Assembly (NCBI GenBank): GCA_028753945.1
Contig: JAPNXP010000008.1
Location: forward strand, 3,844,001-3,908,000
Reading direction: 5' to 3'
Source of the DNA: Hexactinellida sp. DTS-2022
Taxonomy: Eukaryota > Porifera > Hexactinellida
Length of the DNA: 64,000 bases
Every line of letters begins with the position of its first letter. The stretch's first letter is position 1. Below are positions 10,240 to 21,381 of the stretch, in pieces. The translations under genes were made by a program, and so were the position numbers. Below the pieces are notes generated by a model. It saw nothing but the letters and a program-made list of their open reading frames with translations, had not been told where the DNA came from and searched no databases.

Positions 10240-13200
10240 ATGAGTAGTTATGAAAGGGAACTGAAATCCTTCGATTTGCCAAAAATCGAGGATTCTGAGG
10301 CTGGTGAGGAGTCGAAGAAAATTCCAGATTCTTACACAGCTAATGATGAAGCGGAGGAGAAGGCTATAAGTTTCGCGACTAACTTTAGGCGGCAATATAT
10401 GCACCTGTACAACGACAGAAAGCCACTCTTCCTGAGCCCTGCGAATGAGCACGGGGTGCCAAAGATGATCTGTACCAGTCTCAGGCCCACGCAGCTAAAG
10501 TTCAAGCAGCTATACGACTTCGACCTTTGTGCCCAGTTCGTAGCTGACTACCTTACCTACCAGGTGACCAACTTATTCTGTATTTAACAGTCCTATAGTT
10601 GTACAGTGGATGCCGGTTATAAGAACATCGTCGGGAACTGCATATAGTGTTATTATAAACGGCATAAATTATACTGGGTATAGGGAAATCGTTTTCCAAT
10701 ATAATGTTCTTATATCCGGTATGTTCTTATAACCGGTGTTCTTATATCCGGCATCTACTATAGTTGTGTTATTCCAATACAGTTCTTAGAAACCCCTACT
10801 GAGCTGCCTAAACAGCTGACCAGCCTCACTCAGGTGCTGATAACACAGGAGGCCAGCTGTTTCGAGTATTCCCACCTGCTCTGCTCCCTGCTGCTGGGGG
10901 CTGGCTACGACGCGTACGTGGTGTCCGGGTACGCGAGTCGGGGGGTCACGCTGTTGGACCTCAGCAGCGAGGAGTGCCCCCTCCTGGCGGAGACAGCCGG
11001 AGAGGAGGAGGAGAGGGAGGAGGGCCCGCCCCCGCGATACGTGGTCAGACCCACCAGGTCTCTGGAGAGCGGGTTCAAAGACAAGGTACCTGTAGGCAGG
11101 GTTGTTTGATTTAAATCAAGTGATTTAAATCATTGATTTAAATCATGATTTAAATCAAAGAAGTCTGATTTAAATCAAAAAGTCGGACTTTTTTGATTTA
11201 AATCAGACTTTTTTTATTTAAATCAGATTTTTTATGTCTATTGTTTTTTGCGAAAAAAACCCCGAAATACATTGATAATGAGTCAAATTACAATGATAAT
11301 GAGTCATTAACAATGTAATTAATCTATTAGCCAAAAAATATACGCCAGTGTGATATAGATTGCAAAAAAAAACAATTAAAATCAAAATTCTGATTTAAAT
11401 AAAAAAAATCGGATTTTTTTGATTTTAAAAAAAAAATCATGATTTTTATCAACCCTGCCTGTAGGCAGTTAGTAACCTCGTTAGTACGGACACGGTTAAT
11501 ACTAAATTCTGGTAAATACGAACACTATTTCAGTCCCCTTCAAAGCCTTTTCAATACGATGATATTGGTTAATACGATTCCGGATAAGGCGAACACATTT
11601 TGACGTTTCCCTTGGTGTTTGTACTACTGTACTATATTGACAGTATATTAACGTTATTGTTAGGTTGAGATAAAGAGACGTGAAACTGAGAAAAAGCGCA
11701 GAGAAGCAGACAGGGCTAAGGAGTCTGGGGGGGATGGCCCGAAGGACGATCTCTTTGGGATGCGGCTGCACTCCTGGGTGCTGGTTCTGAGCGGAAGCAG
11801 GGAGGTCCCCAAGTCCTTCTTCCTGGAGCCGACCACCGGACAGGCCCTGCCCATCAGCGACAGGAACTACCAGGGAATAGAGTCCCTATGGAATAACAGG
11901 AATTACTGGGTCAACATGCAGATCTGTGTCAATGGATGTAAGCAGTACTCATAGCTTATAATATTTTATATGGGCTTATAGCTTACTTACTTCTAAAAAC
12001 CCGTCTATAAAACATAAAAACCAGATTCGCGAAGGTGAATTATGATGTTAAAAAATGACTTTACTGGTGCCTGAAAATTACATTAGAAAAGGTGATTCGA
12101 TATACTATAAGTACGTATTTCTTTAAAGTCTTACCGCGTAAGCTTACGCTTAGAGAATAAATTATTTTCAGATAATTTATTGCTGACAAAACAGTTATAC
12201 TCTAGCCTGCTGTATTACGTGAGTGTTGCTAATTAGATTACCTTATACGCATCGAGGTATATTCCATACATATAGACCCTAGTATTACTCTGTTTATTCA
12301 GGCAGGGACCTGTCCTTCGACCTGGGGGACGCTCTCCATTGGGAGTACTTCCTGCCGAATGTCCCGGCGCGTCTGAGCGTGCAGCCGGAGGAGGAGGAGC
12401 CCCCGCGGATGATAAGTCTGACTTCGGAAGTTCAGCAGAAGACATTCGAGCTGCCGCCCTCCTGGCTGCTCCCTCTGGACATCAGCGAGCGCGCCTTCGA
12501 GACCAGACACCCCAAGGGCAGGAAAACCATCCTCTACAAGAAGTGCAGACTCGAGAAGTTCGCTCCCTACCTCAACGAGGATGCGTTGGTGGGTCGCCTG
12601 ACCATATATGGAGATATTTCTCTGGCCACTGTGCTGGAGGTGAGGGAGTGGTTTCTGTTCCGAGCGGACAAGCTGCAGCGACGCACCAGGTACGTGACGT
12701 CACTCCGGATAAAGGAGGAGTTCGGCAAGGGGCGGCCCCTGCGCCTGAGAGAGCACGTGTTCCTGGAGAGCGAGCCGGTGCTTGAGGGCACGCGGAGACT
12801 GGAGTACTACGGACAGTCCCGAGTAGACGGGCTGCACAGCCGGGAGCTGAGCAGGTTCTCAATGACGGAGTGCTACAGGGGCAGAGATGACCGTCTCTTG
12901 AAGAAGGAAGTCAGTTCCATTCCTACATATGTCTGAACCTAATTACCTATGCTATTATAGACGCTATAACCCGATAGGTAGAGTTTGGAAAGCTCCAGGC
13001 TAATGTTACTTTCCCTGGCGCTGATGCGACCACCAATTCGCGTCCCATAATAAAGATAACTGTGGAATACGATCGTGACGCCGCTAAGCCGGCCAGTGAG
13101 GATATAAAGGTGTGTGTCTTCTTCGTGGCGGAGAACAGAATATCGCTCGTGTACCACCTCGAGAGGAGACGCATAACCGCCAACACGCGAGAGTTCATAA

Positions 13201-14324
13201 AGCCCGACACCTCCGATGAGACGGTAGCGCCGAGGTTTGATCCCGACTGCACAACTGCATTCAAGGTGGACCCCTCGGCCCCCGACCCTAAGGTGCAGCA
13301 GCTGTCCCAGCTCCTGAGTCAGCTGATGGAGCAGGAAATAGCCAGTATTAGCGAGGTGAGGCCCTAGTCATACTAACCATACTAACCGGGTTATATCGTG
13401 AGTATTCTTACGTAACTTTGTACAGTGGATGCCGGTTATACATAATGTGCTTATAACCGACAAATTATATAGGGTATATTATGGCAACCGTTTTCCAACA
13501 TAGTGTTCTTATATCCGATATGTTCTTATAACCGGTGTTCTTATATCCGATATGTTCTTATAACCGGTGTGCTTATATCCGACATGTTCTTAAACCGGTG
13601 TTCTTATATTCGATACTACTGTATAAAGATACGGAAGAGCGAGGAGGAGGTGAGCGGGCTGCTCAGCTGTCGCATGTCTGAAGAGATGGAACACAAGCTG
13701 GAGGTGAGTGTGTACGACACGGTTCGCAATGAGAAAGCTAGGAAGCACAGACTGGAGATGGAGCGACAGAAGGAACAAGAGGAGCGTCTGAGAAAAGAGA
13801 AAGAGATGGACTATCTAGCTCCCTATCTGGCCAAGGTAGGGGACCCGGCCAGTCTCAGTTCTGATGACGCGGAGAAGGTAAATAATACAGACTTTGTATT
13901 ATATTTATTGGTGTAACTTAGGACTAGGGAATCTGCCCGATTTTACGAAATTTTTAGCAAAATATTAGTTTTTTTCCTAATTAACATGTCTAAATCATTC
14001 TTGATTTGCTGTGTCTAGGTATACAACTCCTGTCTCTCTGATCTGAAGACGCGTCTTATCAACATGGCCCAGTACATCCAAGTTAAGTACGAGAAGGAGC
14101 GGCAGGCGCTGGAGTCGAAGCAGTCCTGGTACCAGGGCAACCAGGGCTCCCTCAGCAAGCAGGACGAAGAGGAGTACCTCTCCTTCTGCTCAGAAGCGAT
14201 GTTCAAGATACACACCCTCGAGCAGAGACTCAACAAGCACAAGGACCAAGCGCAGAAGCGGTTCGCAGAGCTGAAGGATCGCCTGCACACAGATCCCAGA
14301 CTCGCGGATGTGCTGTACACATAG
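10240..14324 (+). CDS. DRC7: Dynein regulatory complex subunit 7 (CCDC135/lobo)
   Basis: Seven exons (10240-10563, 10783-11085, 11664-11937, 12302-12909, 12978-13355, 13629-13877, 14019-14324) join to 813 aa; the human protein is about 870 aa. DRC7 is part of the nexin-dynein regulatory complex that links outer doublets and tunes dynein in motile cilia and sperm. Collinear family blocks are present throughout: NFRRQYMHLYNDRKPLFLSP and RPTQLKFKQLYDFDLCAQFV near the N-terminus; a transglutaminase-like core with ASCFEYSHLLCSLLLGAGYD and HSWVLVLSGSREVPKSFFLE; GIESLWNNRNYWVNMQICVN; RVDGLHSRELSRFSMTECYR; and a C-terminal coiled coil ending LEQRLNKHKD and TDPRLADVLYT. The third position of the transglutaminase-like triad appears to be Glu (FFLEPTTG) where relatives have Asp. 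Introns 1, 2 and 5 contain MITEs. Confidence 0.96.
10604..10760. mobile_element. pogo-like MITE (family B) in DRC7 intron 1
   Basis: Starts CAGTGGATGCCGGTTATAAG after TA (10602-10603) and ends ATATCCGGCATCTACTA before TA (10761-10762). The inner sequence repeats the phrases GTTCTTATATCCGG and GTTCTTATAACCGG. The end lies 22 nt before the last base of the intron. Confidence 0.88.
11097..11457. mobile_element. hAT-type MITE made of GATTTAAATC repeats, with 8-bp target duplication
   Basis: 361 bp beginning CAGGGTTG and ending CAACCCTG, flanked by the perfect 8-bp duplication CCTGTAGG (11089-11096, 11458-11465). The interior is dominated by the palindromic unit TGATTTAAATCA and poly-A/T. It sits 12 nt into DRC7 intron 2, just after the donor site. 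Confidence 0.93.
11469..11645. mobile_element. Degenerate family C MITE in DRC7 intron 2
   Basis: Contains ACCTCGTTAGTACGGACACG near its left end, an internal AAATACGAACAC, and GGTGTTTGTACTACTGTA at its right end, resembling the better copies at 16525-16688 and 17216-17396 (TTAATACGAACAC ends). The borders are uncertain. Confidence 0.5.
13423..13621. mobile_element. pogo-like MITE (family B) abutting DRC7 exon 6
   Basis: Begins CAGTGGATGCCGGTTATA after TA (13421-13422) and ends CGATACTACTG before TA (13622-13623). The right half is a small tandem array of TTCTTATATCCGATATG and TTCTTATAACCGGTG. Only seven bases (TATAAAG) separate it from exon 6 at 13629, so the branch point and pyrimidine tract must lie in the element. 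Confidence 0.87.
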
Positions 14325-14856
14325 GCTACCCTATCACTCGTCAAACAGTCAGTATTATACTTCGGATTCAGTGCATCTAACTAATGTGTATTTATAACCG
14401 CTGCATTGTATACGATCAGGAATTATTAACTCTATACACTGAGTGTGTTTTGGTATTCTCGCAACGAGACCTTACTAAATTTGCTGCCATTCATCTACAC
14501 ACAATACTGTAATATCACTTAATTAATGCCGGCTATAGTAACTGTCCAACTGACTAGTTCTTTGTTAAGCAATTATAATCTTGTCAAGTTACCGTAACTC
14601 ATAATAGCTATGCCATTGTGTCATTGTTTGTGACAATTTGATATTTACATAATTAATTGACTGTTGATCTTTGTCACTGTTAATCCAATTAGCAAACTTG
14701 TATGATTGAATAGTTTGCATAAATTGACACGACGAATTCGTATATTAACTAAACATAACATATTGATATTACATATGTTATTTCTCTCGTGCTAATCATC
14801 CCCAATTCAATACACATTCCTGTACACTGTATAGCTACCTCCGCCTCCTTATTCAA
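14325..14856. other. Intergenic spacer
   Basis: AT-rich 0.53-kb gap between the DRC7 stop and the GLS start. No repeat, RNA gene or clear promoter element was recognised. Confidence 0.55.
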
Positions 14857-17800
14857 ATGCTGTCCTCCGTCTCAAAACTCGTCCGTTCCACCCTGCAGTG
14901 CTCAGTTCCGCGGTTCCGCGCAATCTCCACCTGCCCCGCCCTCCGACAGGAGAAGACGCAGACTGAGAAAGAGCCGGACGAGCTGGACCACCTCCTGTCC
15001 AGGTACTTCATGGAGGGCGGGCACGTGCGGCCGCAGAAGCTGCTGGAGCAAGCAGAGAATGTGGGCATCAGTCTCACGGAGCCCAGGTTCAGACTCACGA
15101 ACAACAAGATTAAGAAAATCATGAGAGATAACCCAGGAGGTTAATATATTACATGCAGTAGAACCTGTCTATAACGGCCACTTAGAATAAGTACATAACG
15201 GCCATTTTTGGCCAGTAAACAGATTCTATAGTACTTTGTAAATACTATAGATTGTCACAACTGTTATGTGGTTGTATACGTAGGTGTTTGCACGCTGGAG
15301 GAGTTCAAAGACGCGGTTTCTGACAGTCTGCCACTAGTCCTGAGGCTGGTACAAGGGAAAGTCATAATCCCACGCTTTCAACAATTCTCAGAGTAAGTTA
15401 ATACAATGCAGACAGGTCTATACTAGAAACAGACATGATTACGTTAGCTTAGGAAGATAACCAGTATCTACGACGAAGAGAAGTCTAATTACGGAGGTAA
15501 GGTGGCTGATTATATTCCGCAGCTAGCCAAGTACTCGCCTGACTACTGGGCCGTGGCTGTGACTACGATTGACGGACAGAGACTGGACCTAGGAGACACA
15601 GATATTAACCTCGCTCTGCAGTCCAGTGTTAAACCATTCATGTATGCAGTCAGTATAACTGAGGAGTCCACACAATATGTACGTTCTATTGGAGATAACT
15701 TATTAATAATTAACGTGCTGTTATACAGTGTTTATACAATAACACTTTAAACTTAGAATATTACACTCCAAGAATACACTAAATATTACACAATATAAAA
15801 AAAATTTAAATCCCCAGATATCACTTTCTTAATAAAAATTACATAAAAATTGATAAAATCATACACCGTTCACGCATACTCTATCTTAGAATCTAGAATA
15901 ACACTAGTACTTACGTAAAGCCCATCTTGTTTTTGTTGAGTTTTCATACAACTCGGTTGAATCAAACTTGTTACATGAAATTAGAACAATGTTTTATTTC
16001 ATGCAACATGTTGCATCAAGTTAGCAACATAATTACATAATTACATGCAATATAATTGCATGTAGTATGTATGTATGTATATAATTGCATACGATATTGT
16101 TGCATGTGTATGGTGGTAATTAATAAATAATATATTTTCTCTGTCCCGAGGTATCTTAATTAGTGTATCCAGAATTAAACTTGTTGTAAATTAGGTAAAC
16201 AGGTATTTGGGGTCTGAACCGAGTGGACGAGACTTTAACGAAATTATTCTTGACGATGATAACAAGCCGCATAACCCCATGATAAACGCAGGCGCTATCG
16301 TAGTGGCCAGCTTGATTAGGCCCGACTTGCCACTGGCAGAACGGACAGTGCACATGCTGGATGTGATGAGCAAGCTCACAGCGGGCGACAAGATATCCAT
16401 CGATCTGCCTATGTTCATCTCGGAGAGAGAGAATGCTGATAGGTAATCAGTAGAACTCGGCTATGACATACGCTGTGTTAGTACGTACTCAGCTTAGTAC
16501 GTACTTAGTAACCAATTTATAAAGTATAGTAGACTCTCATTAATACGAACACGGAGGAGGCAAAATACCGGTTAAGGCGAATAAGGTTTAATTTTCCTAG
16601 CCTATCAAATACATGCAAATAATACGAGATAATTCGAACAGATTTTGACCGCCCCTGGTGTTCGTCGTATTAACGAGAGTCTACTATAGTATATTTTTCT
16701 AAGTAGGGTAAACTCGGTTAGTATGTACACTCGGATAATATGTACGTAGTAATTTCCATTCCCGAGGGGGTACGTTGTAACTGAGACTTACTGAGTTCTA
16801 CCGTAGTGCATTTGTACTGTGAGATTACTCTTACGTTTATATTACAGTAGTTAAAGAGCTTATGTGCAAATAGGAATTACGCGATTGCTCACTACATGAA
16901 TGACCACTCGTGCTTCCCTGAGGGAACTAACCTAAGAGAGGCGTGTGACCTCTACTTCCAGTTCTGCTCCATCATGATGAACACCTCGCAGGGCAGCCTA
17001 CTGGCCGCCAGTCTGGCTAATGGCGGCGTGTGTCCTCTTACTGGCGAGCGGATATTCGCAGACTCCGCTGTCAGGGACGCTCTCTCCATTATGCACTCGT
17101 GTGGCATGTACAATTATTCGGGAACATACGCATTCGAAGTGGGACTGCCTTCTAAATCAGGTCAGCTATTACTTAGTTAACCCAATTCTTTAAAATACTA
17201 ACTCCTTACTAAATACAGTAGAACTTCGTTAATACGAACACAAAAGGACGGTGAAATGTGTTCGCTTTATCCGGAGTTCGTATTAACCGGAGTATTACCC
17301 ATTGAATAGCCATTGCAGGGACTGATTTTGTGGAACTGTTTGCTCGTTTTATCCGGAAATTCGTATTAACCGTGTTCGTACTACGAGGTTCTACTGATAA
17401 TGTTTAGGTGTATCCGGGATAATTCTGACTGTTATTCCCAACGTGATGGGGATCTGTACATGGTCGCCCCCTCTTGACGTCAGAGGGAACAGCGTGAGGG
17501 GAGTGGAGTTCCATCGCAAGCTCGTAGAGAGGTTCAACTTCCACAACTTTGACTTGATTATGGATAACTATGTGTCTCGCAGTGGACTTGATCCGCGTAT
17601 GCGCACTTTCTCCAAAGAGCACCAGATCACCTCTGTGCTATTCGCTGCTATGAACGGTGATTACCAACTATACGTGTAAATATTTATGGGTTCCAGTGTT
17701 TTATACAGCCATTTGTAATTACTCCGAATCCTGGCATGATCCATTTTCTTACGCCTAATTCACAAATTGATGTTACGGTATAGGAGAAGATTCCAAATTT

Positions 17801-18389
17801 TCGCGATCCTAATTAATATTTTTCCAAAAATCATACTCCCAAAGGAGCGTCTCGAGCTCCTGGATAATTCCTTGATGGATTATAATTACTAATCTAACTA
17901 ATTGAATTTTATGTCCAACAAAATTTGAAATCTTTGAAGTATTGATAAAGTTTGTAGACTGTAACTCTTGAAACTAAATTTCTTAACTCATTAATGCTCA
18001 ACTGGCAGATCCAGTAATTTTATCGGTGAATACGTGTATATTGTGGACTGATTTTGTTTGCTTTTAAGTTGATATATGGACCTTGACAAATATCCTTTAT
18101 GCATATATATATGGCTGGATTTAACCTATTTAATCTAGGAGACATCAAACTGATGCGCATGTTTGCATTCAGTGGCTACAACTTTGACAATGCCGATTAT
18201 GACGGCCGTGCTGCTATCCACATAGCGGCAGCGGAAGGTCAACTGGGGGTGTGCAAGTTCCTATTGGATCGGTGCAGCGTGCATATCAACCCTAAGGACC
18301 GCTGGGGACAGACCCCGCTATCGGAAGCCATCCGGGCAGGACACCAAGAAGTCGCAGACTGGCTGCAATCACGCGGGGCGGAATCCTAA
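14857..18389 (+). CDS. GLS: Mitochondrial glutaminase with C-terminal ankyrin repeats
   Basis: Seven exons (14857-15139, 15284-15392, 15453-15678, 16195-16442, 16874-17160, 17408-17656, 18139-18389) give 550 aa. The enzyme hydrolyses glutamine to glutamate and ammonia in mitochondria. The first 30 or so residues are Arg/Ser-rich without acidic residues (MLSSVSKLVRSTLQCSVPRF), as expected of a targeting peptide. The serine-dependent beta-lactamase-like catalytic domain has VADYIPQLAKYSPDYW, the Ser-Lys pair in LQSSVKPF, NPMINAGAIVV, GDRNFAIG-like DRNYAIAHYM, HSCGMYNYSG and LPSKSGVSG. The last exon encodes two ankyrin repeats (DYDGRAAIHIAAAEGQLGVC, KDRWGQTPLSEAIRAGHQ). The long C-terminal tail of the vertebrate kidney form is missing. 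The 5' splice of exon 3 was set so that QYVNRYLGSEPSG is continuous with the family. Confidence 0.96.
15168..15250. mobile_element. MITE fragment in GLS intron 1
   Basis: CAGTAGAACCTGTCTATAAC and further ATAACGGCCA phrases look like one end of a TA-inserting MITE related in style to family C. The other end was not identified. Confidence 0.45.
16525..16688. mobile_element. Family C MITE in GLS intron 4
   Basis: Inverted termini TATAGTAGACTCTCATTAAT and its complement ending CGAGAGTCTACTATA. Inside are AATACGAACACGG near the left end and TGGTGTTCGTCGTATTAA near the right. TA sits at both ends. There is no coding capacity. Confidence 0.83.
17216..17396. mobile_element. Family C MITE in GLS intron 5
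   Basis: Starts CAGTAGAACTTCGTTAATAC after TA and ends GTACTACGAGGTTCTACTG. The interior has GTTCGCTTTATCCGGAGTTC and an inverted counterpart. It ends 11 nt before the last base of the intron (17407). Confidence 0.83.
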
Positions 18390-19472
18390 GTTGAGTTTGT
18401 TTCTTAACTCTGTCACTTGTCACCCCGTCACTTGACCGGACTTATAATAGGTTTTATGTTTTATACCAGTTTCACCTCTGTACTGTGTTTCCTGTAATAC
18501 CCTCTCATTATGCACATCTTCATATGTTTATTAAACTTAGTTATCTGAATATTTGTACCAATCCTGTGGTCTAACTAGATTTAATTATTTATCCGTGTAG
18601 ATAGCTTGGTAGCTTTGATTCTCATGGATACCTGCCTGGCTATTTAATTATGTTTCTACATTAATATTCACACTATTGCTTCATTAATCAGAATTGAATT
18701 TGAAACCCATTCCATATAAGCTATATGAACCCAGTCTTAACCTCCGTGGTGCTGTTCTCCGAATGAATCTAAAGAATTTATGTTTATGGTTTTCGCTAAA
18801 TTCTCATTCCCTTATCGATTAGATTGACGCACAGAGATTTGCTAGTAATTATACTTTGAAGCATTATCACATATGCTTCGCTATTTGCTAGAATACTATT
18901 TGTTTGTTTTCTCGTATGTTAATGAGGGATAGGACCATTGACAATCTGTGAATGTATATAAGAGATGGACTGTGTATAAACAACTCAGAAGGTTTCTATT
19001 CTTTGTCTTAATATCAAGATGTTTCTTTGTACTCGCTGAAGCCCTCTCTCTTCACAATCTACAGTATGTGCTGTATGCATTCAGTGTTTTAGTTCATAAG
19101 ATATACTCTAACGGCGGTGGCTATTCTTAATTAAATGTGTTATGAACTAGTTTCTAAATTAAATATGCTAACGTAATGCATGATTTGCATTTACTTCCTC
19201 GTGTCTATTGAGTCGCCACTTGTGCCTCTTAGCTCATAGGAATGCAAATGATATATTCAGACACGTGAAAGTTTAAAAACTTAATACGCTGGTGATTGGC
19301 TCCACATGGATTTATTTCCTTGAACAATTTGCCCTTGTGATTATCAGTCTTAGGTAACCTATTGCGATGTGATTGTGATATGATCTGGAATTGTTCTAAA
19401 TTAAGATTACCAGTGTGTATATATTATGGTTCTTTTGTGTAGTTATTATTCCATTAGTTTCTTTTTATCGTT
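18390..19472. other. Intergenic region, 1.1 kb
   Basis: AT-rich spacer between GLS and the Rab gene. A GTTTATTAAAC stretch near 18525 may be part of the GLS polyadenylation region. A TATATATTATGG run near 19415, about 55 bp upstream of the Rab ATG, could be a TATA-like element. No other feature was supported. Confidence 0.45.
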
Positions 19473-20111
19473 ATGTCCGACGCGAAACAAGAGCATTTAT
19501 ACAAGATCTTAGTGATCGGGGAACTTGGCACTGGGAAGACCAGTATTATAAAGCGATACGTGCATCAGTTCTTCACTCCGCACTATCGCGCTACCATTGG
19601 TGTAGATTTCGCGCTGAAGGTACTCAACTGGGACCAGAACACTCTCGTGCGTCTGCAGCTGTGGGACATCGCCGGACAGGAGAGGTTCGGTAACATGACG
19701 CGTGTCTACTACAAAGAGGCAGTTGGGGCCTTCGTGGTGTTCGACCTGACTCGACTGAGCACATTCGAAGCTGTCACCAAGTGGAAAGCCGATTTGGATT
19801 CCAAAGTTCTGCTTTCGAACGGAAAACCGATTCCAGCTGTCCTCCTGGCCAACAAGTGCGATTTGGGGAGCGAGGAATTTGACAAGGGAACTGCGCAACA
19901 GTTAGACACATATTGCAAAGAGAAAGGTTTTCTTGGTTGGTATAAGACTTCAGCAAAAGAAAACATGGGAATTGATGACGCTGCCAAATGCCTTGTGACC
20001 GAAATATTGTCAAATAACGAGCTTAACGAACAACCGCAGCATGAAAACGTTGTACCTCTCGATGATCCAGTTCCTCAGAAATCATCCAAAAACTGTTGTT
20101 CATCATCCTAA
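19473..20111 (+). CDS. RAB32: Rab32/Rab38-type small GTPase, single exon
   Basis: 212 aa in one exon. Rab32/38 GTPases direct traffic to lysosome-related organelles and act around mitochondria and autophagy. All G motifs are intact: P-loop GELGTGKTS (about 17-25), switch I Thr in RATIGVDF, G3 WDIAGQERFGNMTRVYYKEA, G4 NKCD and G5 TSAKEN. The switch II sequence with Ile before AGQE, and FGNMTRVYYKEAVGAFVVFD after it, is diagnostic for Rab32/38 rather than other Rabs, which have Thr there. The C-terminal tail ends SKNCCSSS, with a Cys pair for double geranylgeranylation followed by three Ser. The absence of introns, in a region of multi-exon genes, may mean a retrocopy or old intron loss; the frame is open and the residues are conserved, so it appears functional. 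Confidence 0.93.
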   Translation: MSDAKQEHLYKILVIGELGTGKTSIIKRYVHQFFTPHYRATIGVDFALKVLNWDQNTLVRLQLWDIAGQERFGNMTRVYYKEAVGAFVVFDLTRLSTFEAVTKWKADLDSKVLLSNGKPIPAVLLANKCDLGSEEFDKGTAQQLDTYCKEKGFLGWYKTSAKENMGIDDAAKCLVTEILSNNELNEQPQHENVVPLDDPVPQKSSKNCCSSS

Positions 20112-20116
20112 CATAC

Positions 20117-20122
20117 AATAAA
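20117..20122 (+). terminator. Polyadenylation signal of the Rab gene
   Basis: Consensus AATAAA six bases after the stop codon. Two further GAATAAAC motifs at about 20264 and 20313 lie in a duplicated segment, so a longer 3' UTR is equally possible. Confidence 0.5.
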
Positions 20123-20250
20123 ATAGACTGAATTGAGGTTTGCTTTTTCACTTGCTTTGTTTTCTATCTTGATATTCACCCAAGGGAGCTTACCTATTTG
20201 TATATTTCACATCTTATTGTATGTAGTATTTACCCTTGTGTCTTTATGGT

Positions 20251-20335
20251 AATTCATTTACTTTGAATAAACAGTTAGTTATTAAGATTTATTATTCATA
20301 TACTTTGAATAAACAGTTAGTTATTAAGATTTATA
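20251..20335. repeat. Two-copy direct repeat
   Basis: TACTTTGAATAAACAGTTAG followed by TTATTAAGATTTAT occurs twice with a period of about 50 bp. Confidence 0.85.
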
Positions 20336-20540
20336 ACTTATGTGAACTTTATGTAAATTGGAAATACATAAATCAATTTATTTATAATGATTACGAATAT
20401 AATAGATAATTAAATACTACCCACATCCCTTATTCTTTGTTTAAATAATGATTGGATATTGCAAGTAGCTTTCCTGTTTTGATTTCTGACTTATAATGCA
20501 TCCGGGTACGAAAATAATGAACAAATACACACATAATTAA

Positions 20541-21036
20541 TCTATATTATTAAAACTCGATTGTTGTGTGTTTGTGTCTTTGTGTGTTTGTTTGTCCGGA
20601 TTGTATTAAAGTGATGGGGGAATAGAAACCGCATTTAACATTGAGATAGCAACTAACTTTCAAAGGTTATTTTTTTGGTAAACAAGTATGCTGATTTCGA
20701 ATTTCGCATTTACAAATTTCTAATATGAATATTTATTGTTGTTGTTTACACAAACCAGGTAAACAAATTTATACTTGAAACCGAAGGGCTCGTGCTATGT
20801 TTAAAACATAACATGTTAAAGCCCCTTCTACCCCTGGCGCATGCGCTACTCTCCCCCTAATTGAGAAAGCGAAATGGTCCTTAACTTGAGGCCCGCAGAT
20901 ACGAACTAACTAAGGCCACAAAGCATACTTTGTGAAGAATATCTATTAATACACCACATAGGCTTATACTTCTAAACAATTGGACTCATGGCGTAGTAAG
21001 GTCGCACAACGACCGAGACCGAAGGGCTCGTATACA
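20541..21036 (+). mobile_element. Non-autonomous dispersed element, family H (possibly Helitron-like)
   Basis: Starts TCTATATTATTAAAACTCGA followed by GTTTGTTTGTCCGG, and ends near CGACCGAGACCGAAGGGCTC. The same 5' and 3' phrases recur at 25289-25690, 28049-29104 and, inverted, at 47871-48512 and 52687-53296. A 5' TC, no inverted termini and a small GC-rich fold near the 3' end are Helitron-like, but no CTRR end was proven. Confidence 0.6.
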
Positions 21037-21212
21037 ATACAACTTGAGAATTATACTTATGAAGTCAGAAAATTCTAAAATGTGTAGGAAAATCATTTGG
21101 GGTGAAAGAATTGTCGATCGGCTTCCCATTTAAACATATGTTTTGTGATCATAATATTATTATTCAATGTATGATATATATTATTTGTTCTGTCTAAATA
21201 ACGAATAATATC

Positions 21213-21381
21213 GATTAATAGTCACCTCGGGACCAAATTACTTTGACCCTATTAAGCGGAGAAATCTACTAACTGGAAATATTTTAAGCCAAACTGTCAT
21301 TCCGTCCTATAAATCCTGTGATATTTTGACCCGATTAAGTTGAGAAATATATTAACCGGTGACTATTAAGCGGAGTCGACC
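21213..21381. mobile_element. Family A pogo/Tigger-like MITE
   Basis: Inverted termini ATAGTCACCTCGGGACC and CGGTGACTATTAAGCGGAGT with the internal block ATTTTAAGCCAAACTGTCAT in reverse orientation relative to the copy at 40564-40744. The ends are partly eroded. Confidence 0.75.

Noticed and set aside
11097..11457. TGATTTAAATCA array as a regulatory site cluster
   Set aside because: The 8-bp target duplication and CAGGGTTG/CAACCCTG ends show it is the inside of a hAT MITE.
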